DNA from: Blastocystis sp. Blastoise
Taxonomy: Eukaryota > Sar > Bigyra > Opalinata > Blastocystidae
Direction: 5' to 3'
DNA: 64,000 nt
NCBI GenBank assembly: GCA_039096225.1
Contig: JBBPEB010000002.1
Location: forward strand, 620,001-684,000
The translations under genes were made by a program, and so were the position numbers. Shown piece by piece: positions 28,205 to 43,785 of the stretch (its first letter is position 1; the number at the start of each line of letters is the position of its first letter). The notes beneath the pieces were generated by a model, which searched no databases, was not told the origin of the DNA, and saw only the letters and a list, made by a program, of their open reading frames with translations.

Positions 28205-29346
28205 TTAAATATGATATTCCTGGGAAATTGTTTGAGTTTGACTAAATTCTTTTTGACGAACTACGTTAATATTAATTGTAGTAGATGTCATTGTACAGTT
28301 CGAGAAGAGAGCCGACATCAAATTATTCATACCAGATCTAGGAGAGGAGAAAGTTACACCAACATGATCAGCAGAATGTTTCTTAGGTGAAGGAGGAAGT
28401 ATTTTCTTGGCCATTTCAAGTCTTCTAGCTTCAGTGTTACCTACGTAGTGGCTTGCAACATCATGACCTTTCCATCTACCTTGCTTCATTAGGTCATCTG
28501 AGGTTGCTCCATGTTCTGCTGCTAGTGTAGCCATTGTTCTTCTAAAACAATGGCCAGTGTAAGCTTCTGGATGATCCAAACCAAGGTGAGTAGCAATCAT
28601 TTTGGGATAATCTCCAATTGCTTTGATTCCTGTCCTTCTAAGATCAAATGAACCATCAGTAACACATGGAAACAATGCTCCTTCAGGATCTCCAGGTAAC
28701 ATATCATAATATCTTTTAACTATATTATATAGCTTACAATCATTGGCTTCTTCTTTAGGAATAAACGCTGTAAATCCCTCTCCTACTTGATCAGTCTTAC
28801 TCCTTTCGATGATAATTTCAATTCCTTTAGCAACAAACTATAAAAGTATATAGATATATAATATATATATATAATTACCTTTATATTCTTCTTCTTCAAA
28901 TCATATATTTCACTTCTTCTCATTCCTGCATGTATGGCAATTACCATACATGCTTTGAGTTGAACCATCTTAAGATCATGGTAGGGAAAATCCAAGAATT
29001 GTCTGCATTGTTCTTCAGAGAAGAAAGGGGTTTGTTTAGGAGGTGGGCATATCTTAGTATAGTTTCTTAGGGCACATTTGATTCTCTCTACAGTTACCTG
29101 GTTGATAACAGAGTTATCATTAGCGGAGATCATCTTGTAGATGGCACATAAGCGAGTCTTGATCGTTTTCGGTTTTATATTAGTATCTATTAAATGTTGT
29201 ATATATGATTCTAACAATACCTCTTTTTTCTTTAGATTCTGCTCATCATGTTCCTTAGAGTAGTTCAAAAACATATCGTAGTAGATGGAATAGCGTTTAG
29301 CGCTTTTAGATGGTATAATATTCTTTAATACCTGTAATTCACTCAT
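28205..29346 (-). CDS. Crypton-like tyrosine recombinase, two exons
   Basis: Exon 1 is 29,346-28,879 (ATG at 29,344-29,346; a TTG-started extension is rejected) and exon 2 is 28,837-28,205. They are joined across a 41-bp intron with donor GTAATT and acceptor TATAG in phase 0, giving 366 residues without breaks. Catalytic blocks are AGMRRSEIYDLKKK (Arg), the junction region FVAKGIEIIIERSKTDQ (Lys hairpin), GHCFRRTMATLAAE (His-x-x-Arg) and GRWKGHDVASHYV ending in the nucleophile Tyr. This matches eukaryotic Crypton/phage-like recombinases, not the viral recombinases at 7,474 and 18,048. Its GC content is visibly higher than the surroundings. It sits in a stretch missing from elements B and C and may be a nested Crypton. 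Confidence 0.75.
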
Positions 29347-30260
29347 TATCAAATAAAAGAAAATATGAATTAAAAGTGCATGATAAATGGTTGTTTGTTA
29401 TTAGTTATTTATTTATTTATTTTATTTCTTTATTTATTATATATTAAATGTAAAGTTATTTATATTATGTATATATCATCCACAATGAAATTGTTTTATA
29501 GTTATTTACAATTTCTATTTAAAACATGAAACAGAAAATTACTAAACATTTTATATAAATAAAAAAATTATGTACTGACAACTATAAAGAATAAAGACTA
29601 TTATATATGTAATATTATATATATAGATGATATAGTATATAAACATTTATATGCCATTTTTCTAAATAATCACTCTCATCATTATAAATCTAAAAAATCA
29701 ATAAACAACATTTTTTAATATTTATACATCTTATGGTGATTCAAAGCTTATAAGAAAGTATTATAGTCATATATATTGCAGATAGTAATTTTTATCATTT
29801 TCATGTATACTTACTAGTATATGAGTTTAATATATATACACATATAGTAAAAATAATTATATATTTATTATTATAAACATTTATATTAAAAATTTCCATT
29901 TAAAAATTAGAAAAATACCTTTTGGATGTTTTCATTATGAAAATTTGGTAATATTTCAGGTATTTTTGATTTCACTTGATTTCCCTACGGGAAATACAAC
30001 TGAAATACAAAAATAACCTGAAAATTACCAAATTTTCATAAAAACACCCAAAATATATTATTTCAATACTTCACATTGTGACCCATTTCGAGATTTATTA
30101 GCTTTAGAAATTCCATAATGATTAAAAAAGTAACTAAACTATTTATAAATACAAAATATATTTAAAAAATAATAAATAACAAATATAATGAATCAAACAA
30201 GAATTTATATATTTTTTTTGTTTTTAGTTTTTCAGATATTATTTAAATAATCTATTTAAT
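29347..30260. other. Non-coding stretch with long hairpin
   Basis: AT-rich with no gene. It contains a strong inverted repeat: 29,937-29,952 pairs perfectly with 30,024-30,039 (16 bp), 29,954-29,961 with 30,016-30,023, and shorter pairs continue to a CCC-TAC-GGG tip. It may mark the end of a recombinase-bearing insertion. Confidence 0.6.
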
Positions 30261-30328
30261 TCTTATATCAGGAATTGAGCCTGATTACAATTAATAAATG
30301 ATTGTTACTCTCCATATAGAGTATAAGA
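30261..30328 (-). other. tRNA-like cloverleaf T3
   Basis: Acceptor-like stem TCTTATA (30,322-30,328) with TATAAGA (30,261-30,267), D-like hairpin ACTCT/AGAGT, a middle hairpin and T arm TCAGG-CTCAATT-CCTGA. It lies about 235 bp before the CTAG end of element A. Confidence 0.6.
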
Positions 30329-30565
30329 AGTGTTTTTAAAATAATGTATAATATATATAATATATTATATATAATAAGTAACATCTAATAGATAATATTT
30401 AATAAATAATACATATTATATAATATATAATATATAATATATAATATATAATATATAATATATTATAGATAATAAGGAAAGAAATTGTATAAAAACCAAA
30501 CACTTATTATTCATTGCAGCCGCGGTCCGGTGCCGTTAGGCCCCGGACCTGCGGCGTGACCCTAG

Positions 30566-31945
30566 TATTTAATATAGGAAAACAAAAAAAGAGAAATTTG
30601 CTAATGCACAAGAAAAACAAAAAATACTATATTTATATACCTTCAATAACGTAACAGCGCGTTGTTTAAGAGTGTTTTGAATGACAATCATCAAGAGAAC
30701 CTAAAAAAAATAAAATAAAAAGAAATGTAAAAAGATACCTTATTAAAAATATAAAGGCACGATTCCAGCTGATAAAAACCTTTTGAACCTGACCAAGGAA
30801 ACTGTTTGACAAGAGACGGGAACCCAGAATGGAAAATCTAAAAGAATTATATAAAATAATAAGAAATATTTAATAAATACATAATGATGCAACACATACC
30901 TGTATCAAAAACTCCTGAGAAATGCATAAAAGTCCCTGGATCTGCTTGCATGCAACAAATAAAAAATGAATACGAATTCATGCTTAAATTCAAATTTGTT
31001 AGTCAAATACTAAAAATTTCTATGAAAATATTTTTTTAATTTTTTACATTTTTTTTATGACTCACTATTAAAATAATAAGTTTTAACACTTCACACACTA
31101 CATTATTCACACAACAATACAGTATCCCATTATTTTTGACTTTAAAAAAAAATTCATTTCTTTGACTCTGTGATCTGTTGAATAACCTGCCTAAATACTA
31201 TTGATTTCAACATAAAACATTTGCCTATTGCATAATTCATTATAAAAACTACGTTCTAAAAGACTCTTAATTGATTCTGAGAAAAAAGTATTTGTTTATG
31301 ACCTTTGATAGATTTGTTGTATGCGGAACTTTAAGTCATAGTAAAATTAAATGTAAAAGACTTTCTAAAAACTTTATATCCTCTGATATATAACAAAATA
31401 TAAATAGACTCAGTTTTGAGCAAGAAAACAATTCCCGTAAATATTCAAAAATTTAAAACTCTGGTCAAATTCTCCGCCAAACAAATAGGCTCGGTTCAAT
31501 TTTTCAGTGTAAAAAAAATATAATTTTTTTACTTTTTGGCTGAATTTTGGTTTTGAGCCATAGAGGTTAGTTTATTCACTTTTACTTATATGTATGACTC
31601 TCAGAGGTCCTACACTTCAAACACAACTATAAAATGTTTTAAACTATTGACCCCAATAATCATCAAAATTATGACTTAAAACAAAACAAAAACGTTTTTG
31701 AAGTTATGTAACCCTCTACAAATAAAAAATAATGCCAATTCTTTAATAAATTGTATCTAACATGAATTTTGGAGTCTAATAAAAAGTCAACTGAAAAAAA
31801 GTGTCAGAATTTTGTCAAAAATCACGATTTTTGCCTAAGTCGCTGAAGTCAATTTCATTCTATTGGTGGAACAAGTTTTGAACCAAAATCAACCAATTGA
31901 AATGCTTTAAAAAATAGAAATGACCTGATAGTGTTGATTGACCCT
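30566..31945. repeat. Segmental duplication with minus-strand micro-exon remnants
   Basis: 30,566-31,130 matches about 39,690-40,267, and about 31,132-31,945 matches about 42,996-43,785. Element C separates the two halves in that other copy. Minus-strand exon-like blocks with TAG acceptors and GTAT donors occur, for example 30,641-30,700 (60 nt) and one around 30,735-30,830. The first carries a stop in the phase that is open in its paralogue near 39,780, so these look decayed. Confidence 0.55.
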
Positions 31946-32273
31946 CATAAAATCAAATTTTGACTTTATTTATGAATACAGTGATTGTAACCATACACAA
32001 ATATGTCATTACTGGGTTTTTCATAAACAATAATGAAAATTTTACAAATTTTCGTGATTTTTCACAAACATTCGTTTTTTTTTCATTTAGATTCGCAAAA
32101 ATTTCATTTGATTTAATAAAAATTTTACTTTATTTCACTTTATTTTTATAAATATTCGTAATTTTTAACTTTGATTATTTTTTTCATTTAAATTTAATAA
32201 TTTTTTCATTTAAATTAACGTAAGTATTTTTGACTTTTTACTCTTTTTTTAAACTTTTATAAACATATAGACT

Positions 32274-32513
32274 ATGAGCGAAAACAATTTAAGCCGAAAC
32301 CAGCGAGGCCATTATTCCATCATTACTGATGAGACGAGAAAGCGAATTATTGACTTTTATACAAGCGGTGCCACCGATTTCTCAAGTTTTTGTCAAACTA
32401 TGAAGGTTAATGAAAGTACTGCCCGATCAATCATTTCAAGTTATGTCAAAAATGGAAAAGTTGTCCGTCAAGTTCCTTCAAGTCGAAAAGCGAAAGTCGT
32501 CAGTCAATAAATA
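32274..32513 (+). pseudogene. Mariner-family transposase, N-terminal part
   Basis: A 78-residue frame with paired helix-turn-helix features (ITDETRKRIIDFYTSG; MKVNESTARSIISSYVKNG) typical of the DNA-binding domain of IS630/Tc1 transposases. A TAA ends the frame at 32,508, although a related reading continues briefly (IKSIDENCCITL). It continues logically in the fragment at 43,786. Confidence 0.65.
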
Positions 32514-32929
32514 AAAGATCAAATTATAAAGTCAATTGACGAAAACTGCTGTATTACTTTATAAAAGATCAAATTATAAACACTATCAGGTATTCCCGTG
32601 ATACTTTTTGGAGAGTTTTGCCAAAAAATGACTAAATGACTTTTTAAGACTTTTTCAGCTATGCGAATAGCGTCGCCAAAATGAGGCTGATTTTTCTCGG
32701 ATATAATCTGTCTTTCTTATTCATTCATTACTTTTATAAACGTCATTTTTTCATTTATTTTATGGTTGTGGAATGATAATTAAAATAAATATAACAAAAG
32801 ACAATAAATAATAATTATAATAATAATAAAAATAATAAAAATAATCATTATTTGAGTTTGTTTTGAGATAATTGGAATCTTATTTTGAGGACTATATATA
32901 AAAATCATAATAATATAGATAATATATAA

Positions 32930-33360
32930 ATATATACCTTGATAGAAGACCTCAAGACAAACTGACGAAGGAAAACAAACACTATAAAAATATAATCAAT
33001 AAAAATATATATAATATAATAATATACCTTCAACTACCAAACAGTTGTTGACCAACAGGGACTACCGAAAGTACCTTGAACCTATATAAAATAAAAATAG
33101 TTAATTGCAAAAAAATAAAATCAAATAAAATACCTTAAGAACCAGGGAGTTGTTGACCACGAAGACAAGTAACAATACCTGAACCTATAAAAGATAATAA
33201 ATAGTAATAAGAAAGAGAATGTAAAAAAATACCTTTAATAGCACCAGATTTCTGGTCTCCTAGACTCTACAACTCATAGGCTAACTAAATACAATAAAAT
33301 AAATGAAAAAGAAACATACCTTAAAAAATGAAGACCAATTGCGACCTATTTGAAATCATT
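32930..33360 (-). other. Cluster of minus-strand micro-exon remnants
   Basis: Several 25-60 nt blocks of higher complexity on the minus strand lie between TAG acceptors and GTATAT/GTATTT donors, with donors at about 32,938, 33,028, 33,132, 33,232 and 33,319. Two blocks share TGGTCAACAACT, so they are related exons. No start, stop or continuous frame could be assembled. It lies inside the insert that splits the mariner element. Confidence 0.4.
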
Positions 33361-33589
33361 TGGATAGACCATGGAGACTATATAGTATAAAGCAAATAAA
33401 AAATATTATATACATTTTATAATATATAAAATATATCTGAAAAATAAATAAAAATAAAAATAAATATGTGAAAAAGTTGAATTTTATAAACAAAGAGAAA
33501 TTCCCCCATATAAAATCTTTTTTTCTATAATAAAAGTCTGTATAAATTCTGGGTTTCAAGGGGTTAAAACATTTTAAAATTTTCATTTT

Positions 33590-36678
<3,089 letters not shown>

Positions 36679-36679
<1 letters not shown>

Positions 36680-39371
36680 CATTACTATATATATGAGAAT
36701 AGGCAAAAAAATTCCCATTGGTCAGTTTTTGGAGAATGCATTTGATTGGCTACTATATACTAGAGTTTGTACCCACAACTCCTCTAAACTTACGGGGAGT
36801 TAACTTTTCGTTGAAACACAGTTCAATAGGATATAACATGTAGTTGTGCACCATATATTTGGTTAAGCGATATTATTAATAATTAAAAAGTTATTAATAA
36901 AAGAACAGAAAACATGATTTTTGAGTCGTTTTTGATTGGCTCTTTGGGATGACCCCGATAAAAATTGTTGACCAGACAATTGGAAAATAAACATGGGGTA
37001 AACTTGATTTTTTCTCAATCCCACAATATACGTTATCCGTGTTTATTCTTTATATTTATCTATTTTTTAATACTTTTTCATATTGAACACGTGAGGCCTT
37101 AACGGTCAAATTTAGATTCTTATTTTGACATCATATTCTGATTCAGGAGGTCAAAAAACCTAGGTGTACCAATTTTGAGCTCCTGAGGACGATTTTTGAG
37201 TGATCCATATTTTCATCGATCTTCTTATAGTGGACTAATATTACAGCATAGTAATCAATAGGTCATTAAACTACTATAGTTAAAACAAAGTCTTAAAATA
37301 ACGAGTTTAAAAGTGACAATTTTGAAAAATGTGAATTAAGTGGTCTTAGAGTGAGAGATTCAATATAATGACTTTTATTTAGTAAACTAGAGATAGTACT
37401 CTATACTATATTAAAAGGAGAGTCAAAATTATGAAGGTCAAAGTGTATGACCAAATGACAAAATGTGTCTTAAAAAGTAAAAGGGTTTGCATATGTGTTT
37501 AGAATCATGTATTAAGTATATTCTATGAATAAGAGCTTTAAATAAATAGTTTAAGGTTGTCAAATTTAAAAGAATGTGTAAAACATAGTCTTAAACTGTG
37601 AATAAAAAATTTAGAGATATTAATTAGTATACAACTGTAGTAGCTCTACAACATATCAAAAGTTCAAAGAAAATAATTTTTAGAGAGTGGATGTGTGAGG
37701 TGTTGTGACTATTATTCAAAATTTATTTTTACTTCAGTTTGTTTAAAATCGTGAATTTCGTGCACTGTAAAAAAATTGAGTCAAAAAGTCAACTCTAAGG
37801 GTCTTAAATTTAAAAAAATGTAAAAATGAGTGACTTAGAGGACGAGATTCAAAATAAGAGCTTTTATTCATTAAACTAGAGTGTATGATCTATATTATGT
37901 TAAAAGGAGGGACAAAAATATTTTGATCAGAGTGTATGACCAAATGGTAAAGTGTCTTTAAAAAGTCTAAAGTGATGACTAATGTGCTCATAGAGTCATA
38001 TAGAGTCTACTATGAAAATATTAGCTTTTAAAAATATGTTTAAGCCTTTCAATTAGTAAAAATATGTTTAAAGAGAGTCATAAAATGAGAGTTTTAAGAA
38101 ACGAGATATTGTTCAGTATACACTAAGAGACACTCTACAACATATCAAAAATATAGCAAAATCTATTTTTAGAGACTGCATGTGTAAAGGGTTGTGAGAG
38201 TTATTGAAAAAATATTTTTACTTCAGTTTGAGCAAAATCATGTTTTTGGAACACTGTAGAAAAATTAACTTCAAAAATCAACTCTAAGGGTCTTAATTTT
38301 TAAAAATGTGAAAATGTTTGACTTAGAGGACGAGATTCAAAATTCCATCTCACTTTCATATAACTAGAGCACACACTCTATATTATATCAAAAGGAGGGA
38401 CGAAAATATTTTGGTCGAAGTAAATGAGCAAATGCAAAAGGTTTATAAAATGTCTTAAAGTGATCACCAATGTGTAGCTAACACTATACTGAGTATAGTA
38501 TGTAAATATTAGCTTATAAAAATGAATTTAAGTGTGTCAACTTTTCATAATGTGTCAAAAAAGGTCTTTAAGAAAGAGATTCAAAACATTTACTTTTATT
38601 TAATAAATAGTATGATAAACTCTATACTATATCAAAAGACTGAAGGAAATTATTTTGATACAGTGGATCTTGAATGGGTAAAGTCTCTTTAAAAGTTATA
38701 TTTTTGAGTTATTTGTGTTTAAAATCATTAGTTGAAATTAATATAAAAATATTAACTTTTTAAATAATGTTTTAGTTGTCAAAGTGAAAATGAATGTTGA
38801 CTTTGTTATACTTAAAACTTCAAAATTCTTTTAAAAAGTATGAAAATGAGTTTAAATTATTATATTATGCTAATTTAAATGAATTTTATAAATTAAAAAT
38901 ACTTCAAAGTACTTCACATTGTAACTCATTTCTGAAGTTATTGACTTTAAAAATTCACAAAATGCTTTAAACAGTTGTTTAATCATTACTAAATACAAAA
39001 TATATTTAAAAATAATTTTTTGTGATGAATATAACTCAAAATATTGTTTTTAATTAAAAGATAATTTTTATTTGTTTTCATTTCTTATTTAAAAAGTCTA
39101 AAATAATCTTATATCAGGAATTGAACCTGATTACAATTATAAAATAATTGTAACTCTCCATATAGAGTATAAGAAATTAATATTTAATAAATAATATATA
39201 TAATATATAATATATAATATATAATATATAATATATAATATATAATAAATGACTCATATTAAAAACTATATATATAATATATAAGATAAAAGATAAATAA
39301 ATATTCTTTATATACTCTTTATGCAGCCGCGGTCCGGGGCCGTTAGGCACTGGACCTGCGGCGTGACCCTA

Positions 39372-39372
<1 letters not shown>
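36679..39372 (+). mobile_element. Helitron-like non-autonomous element B
   Basis: 2,694 bp from TC (36,679, after A) to CTAG (39,369-39,372, before T). The 3' end has the hairpin CCGCGGTCC / GGACCTGCGG with one bulge, 6 nt before CTAG. It is colinear with element C at high identity and with the outer parts of A. No coding frame is seen. It inserted between two (TAA)n tracts. A family-specific left end runs AGGCAAAAAAATTCCCATTG. It is probably moved by a Helitron Rep-helicase in trans. Confidence 0.75.
39107..39174 (-). other. tRNA-like cloverleaf T4
   Basis: Acceptor-like stem TCTTATA (39,168-39,174) with TATAAGA (39,107-39,113), D-like hairpin ACTCT/AGAGT, a 9-bp middle hairpin TTACAATTA/TAATTGTAA and T arm TCAGG-TTCAATT-CCTGA. 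It lies about 200 bp before the CTAG end of element B. Confidence 0.65.
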
Positions 39373-39428
<56 letters not shown>

Positions 39429-39470
39429 TTAATATATATAATACAATAAAAAAAAAAAAAAAAAAAAAAA

Positions 39471-39560
<90 letters not shown>
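39373..39560. repeat. (TAA)n arrays flanking a 24-bp poly(A)
   Basis: (TAA)n at 39,373-39,427 and 39,474-39,560 with an uninterrupted A-run near 39,449-39,472 between them. Confidence 0.85.
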
Positions 39561-39561
<1 letters not shown>

Positions 39562-39689
39562 TATAAACTTACCTTTTACTTTTGAAATGACACAATTAAT
39601 GAGAAGATTCACAAATGGAAACAAGATAACTAATTCTATATATAAAATATAATATAGAAAACATATAAAATTGAAAAGTAGAATAAATA

Positions 39690-40267
39690 AAAATTAAACC
39701 AATATTTTATATAGGAAAATTTAAAAAATAGAAATTTGTTAATGCAAATGAAAAAATAATTATAGTATAATTATATACCTTCAACAGTGTACCGAGTGGC
39801 TTTTTCTGACAATGTTTACAATGTGAGTCATCAAGAAACCTAAAAAATAAGAAAAAAAGAAATGTAAAAAAATACCTTTGTAGATATATAGAAGAAGCAA
39901 TTCTTTTTGATAAACACTTTTGATTTTGACCAAAGAAAGTGTTTGACATGATAGGGGAACCCAGAATGGAAAACCTAAAAGAATTATATAAAAAAGTACG
40001 AAATATTTAATAAACACATACTTATAAAGTACCTACCTACATAAGAAAATCCTGATATATGTATAAAAGTGTCTATATATGTCTGATTGTAATAAATTAA
40101 AAATAAAGATGAATTCATATTTAAATTCAAATTTGTTAGTCAAATTCAAAAAAAATCATGAAAAACATGTTGTTAATATTTTATTATTTTTATGATACAA
40201 TATTAAAATTATAAGTTTTAATACGTCACATACCACACTACTGACATGCTACTACTATGTGCACTAA
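39690..40267 (-). other. Micro-exon remnants, copy of 30,566-31,130
   Basis: Minus-strand exon-like blocks: about 39,779-39,839 coding FLDDSHCKHCQKKPLG in one phase, and about 39,877-39,975 coding PFWVPLSCQTLS or an alternative frame, with GTATAT/GTATTT donors and TAG acceptors. It is duplicated from, or shares ancestry with, the segment downstream of element A. No complete gene can be built. Confidence 0.4.
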
Positions 40268-42995
40268 TCATTACTATATATATGAGAATAGGCAAAAAAA
40301 TTCCCATTGGTCAGTTTTTGGAAAATGCATTTGATTGGTTAAGGTATACTATAGTTTGTACCCACAACTCCTCTAAACTTACGGGAAGTTAACTTTTGGT
40401 TGAAACACAGTTCAATACGATATAAGCTGTAGATTTGCACCGTCTACTTTGTTAAGCTATATTGTTTATAATTAAAAAGTTATTAATAAAAGAACAGAAA
40501 ACATGATTTTTGAGTCGTTTTTGATTGGCTCTTTGGGGTGACCCCGATAAAAATTGTTGACCAGACAATTGAAAAATAAACATGGGGTAAACTTGATTTT
40601 TTCTCAATCCCACAATATACGTTATCCGTGTTTATTCTTTATATTCATCTATTTTTTAATACTTTTTCATATTGAACACGTGAGGCCTTAACGGTCAAAT
40701 TTAGATTGTCAATTTGACATGATATTCTGATTCAGGAGGTCGAAAAACCTAGGTGTAGCGATTTTGAGCTCCTGAGGACGATTTTTGAGTGATCCATATT
40801 TTCTTTGATCTTCTTATAATCAACTAATATTGTAGTATTGTAATCAATAGGTTATTAAACTACTATAGTTAAAACAGAGTCTTAAAATAATGAGTTTGAG
40901 TGTCACAATTTTGAAAAATGTGAATTAAGTAGTCTTAGAGTGAGAGATTCAATATAATGACTTTTATTTAGTAAACTTGAGATATTACTCTATACTATAT
41001 CAAAACAAGAGTCAAAACTATGAAAGTCAAAGTGTATGACCAAATGACAAAATGTGTCTTAAAAAGTAAAAAAGGGTTTCTATATGTGTATAGAATTATT
41101 TATTAAGTTTATTTTATGAATAAGAGCTTTAAATAAATAGTTTAAGGTTGTCAAATTTAAAAGAATGTGTAAAACATAGTCTTAAACTATGAATAAAAAA
41201 TTTAGAGATATTAATTAGTGTACAGCTGTAGTAGCTCTACAACATATCAAAAGTACAAAGAAAATAATTTTTAAAGAGTGGATGTGTGAGGTGTTGTGAC
41301 TATTATTTAAAATTTATTTTTACTTCAGTTTATATAAAATCGTGAATTTCGCGCACTGTAGAAAAATTGAGTCAAAAAAACAACTCTAAGGGTCTTAAAT
41401 TTTGAAAAATGTAAAAATGAGTGACTTAGAGGACGAGATTCAAAATAAGAGTGTTTAGTCATTAAACTAGACTGTATGACCTATATTATGTTAAAAGGAG
41501 GGATGAAAATATTTTGGTCGAAGTAAATGACCAAATGGTAAAGTCTTCTTAATAAGTCTAAAGTGATGACTAATATGTTTATGGTGTCTTATAAAGTCTA
41601 CTATGTAAATATTAGCTTTTAAAAATATGTTTAAGCCTTTCAATTAGTAAAAATATGTTCAAAGAGACTCATAAAATGAGAGTTTTAAGAAACGAGATAT
41701 TGTTCAGTATACACTAAGAGACACTCTACAACATATCAAAAATATAGCAAAAACTATTTTTAGAGAGTGGATGTGTGAAGGGTTGTGTGAGTTATTGAAA
41801 AAATATTTTTCACTCAGTTTATCCAAAATTATGTTTTTGGAACACTGTAGAAAAATTAACTTCAAAAATCAACTCTAAGGGTCTTAATTTTTAAAAATGT
41901 GAAAATGATTGACTTAGAGGACGAGATTCAAAATTCCCCCTCGCTTTCATATAATTAGAGCACACACTCTATATTATATCAAAAGGAGGGATGAAAATAT
42001 TTTGGTCGAAGTAAATGAGCAAATGCAAAAGGTTTATAAAATGTCTTAAAGTGATGACCAATGTGTAGCTATGGTCTTATTAAGTAAAGTGTGTAAATAT
42101 TAGCTTATAAAAATGAGTTTAAGTGTGTCAACTTTTCATAATGTGTCAAGAAGGGTCTTTAAGAAAGAGATTCAAAACATTTGCTTTTATTTAATAAATT
42201 GTATAATAAAATCTATACTATATCAAAAGACTGAAGGAAATTATTTTGATACAGTGGATCTTGAATGGGTAAAGTCTCTTTAAAAGTCACTTTTTCGAGT
42301 CATTTATGATTAAAATAAGTATTTGAGACAACTGAAGAAATATTAACTTTTTAAACCATGTTTTATTAGTCAAAGCTAGAATGAATGCTGACTTTGTTAT
42401 GATTAAAGCTTTCTAATTCTTTTAAAAAGTATTGAAATGAGTTTAAATCATTATATTACGTTTATTTAAATGAATTTTATGAATTAAAAATACTCAAGAG
42501 TACTTCACATTGTGACTCATTTCTGAAGTTATTGACTTTAAAAACTAAAAAAATGCTTAAAACAGTTGTTTAATTATTTATAAATACAAAATATATTTTT
42601 AAAATAATAAATAATATATAATAATACAAATTTCGTTTTTAGTATCTAAGAAATTCTTTTAGTTTTTTACATATTATAAAAAAGAATCTAAAAGATACTT
42701 ATATCAGGAATTGAACCTGATTACAATCATTTACTGATTATAACTCTCCATATAGAGTATAAGAAATGTAATAAATAATAGATAATAAATAATAATATAC
42801 AGTAAATTAAAAATAATAGATAATAGATAATAAATAATAAATAATAATAGATAATAAATAATAATATAAAATAAATGATAAATAATAAATAACAATAGAT
42901 AATAAATGATAAAAGATACAAAAAGCCAAATATATATGATTTTATGCAGCCGCGGTCCGGGGCCGTTAGGCACTGGACCTGCGGCGTGACCCTAG
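40268..42995 (+). mobile_element. Helitron-like non-autonomous element C
   Basis: 2,728 bp from TC (40,268, after A) to CTAG (42,992-42,995, before T), with the same hairpin-CTAG end as A and B. The flanks ...CACTAA and TTTCAAGTTAAAA correspond to one continuous paralogous sequence at about 31,127-31,145, which shows insertion between A and T without target duplication. No coding frame. The body resembles B throughout. Confidence 0.8.
42697..42764 (-). other. tRNA-like cloverleaf T5
   Basis: Acceptor-like stem CTTATA with TATAAG, D-like hairpin, middle hairpin ACAATCA/TGATTAT with a short loop and T arm TCAGG-TTCAATT-CCTGA. It lies about 230 bp before the CTAG end of element C, the position of T3 and T4. 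Confidence 0.6.
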
Positions 42996-43785
42996 TTTCA
43001 AGTTAAAAAAATAACTCATTTTCTTGGACTCTCTGATCTATTTTCATACTTGCTGACAAACTATTGTTTGCAACTTAAAATGCCTCTCTATTACATAATT
43101 AACTCTAAAGGTGACTTTTTAAAAGACTTTTATTTGATTCTGAGAAAACACAGTTATTTTATACTCTTTGACAATTTGTTTTTATGCGGAACTTTAAGTC
43201 ATAATAGAATTTAATGAAAAACCTTTTCTAGAACTCTTATGTCCTCTGATATTCAATAAAATATAAATAGACTCAGTTTTAAACAAGAAAATTATTCCCG
43301 TAAATATTTTAAAAATTCAAAATTCTGGTCTGACTGTCCATGAAACAAATAGGCTCGGTTCATTTTTTCAGTGTAAAAAAAATATAAATTTTTGACTTTT
43401 TGACTGAATTTTGATTTTAAGTCATAGAGGTCATTTTATTCACTTTTACACATACTTGTGACTCTAAGAGGGTCTGAACTTCAAACAGAACAACAAAATG
43501 TTTTAAAATATTGACCCCATTTTTTGTCGAAATTGCGACTCAAAACAAAAGAAAAACGTTTTGGATATTGTGTAACCCTATGAAAACAAAAATCAATGTC
43601 AATTTTTTATTAAAATATGTTTAATAGGGTTTTTGAGTCCAAATCAAAAGTTAACTTAAAATTTTTGTGAAAATTTTCATTTTTTGCCTAAGTCTTTTTC
43701 TTTATTTAGTTTTCATTGGTTGAATCAATTTTGAACGAAAATTAGCCAATCAAAATGCTATAAAAAATCAAAATGACCTCATAGT

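Larger units (their letters stand above)
22111..30565 (+). mobile_element. Helitron-like element A (long member, carries cargo genes)
   Basis: Starts TC after an A at 22,110 and ends CTAG at 30,562-30,565 before a T, with a GC-rich hairpin (CCGCGGTCC / GGACCTGCGG) 6 nt before CTAG. The left 1.9 kb and the blocks at about 27,200-28,130 and 30,060-30,565 match B and C in order. Two internal stretches are absent from B and C: about 24,100-27,200 (micro-exon gene) and about 28,130-30,050 (spliced recombinase). A is therefore either a cargo-carrying parent or a short element that gained two insertions. A second tRNA-like structure at 24,044 leaves open a fusion of two copies. Confidence 0.6.
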
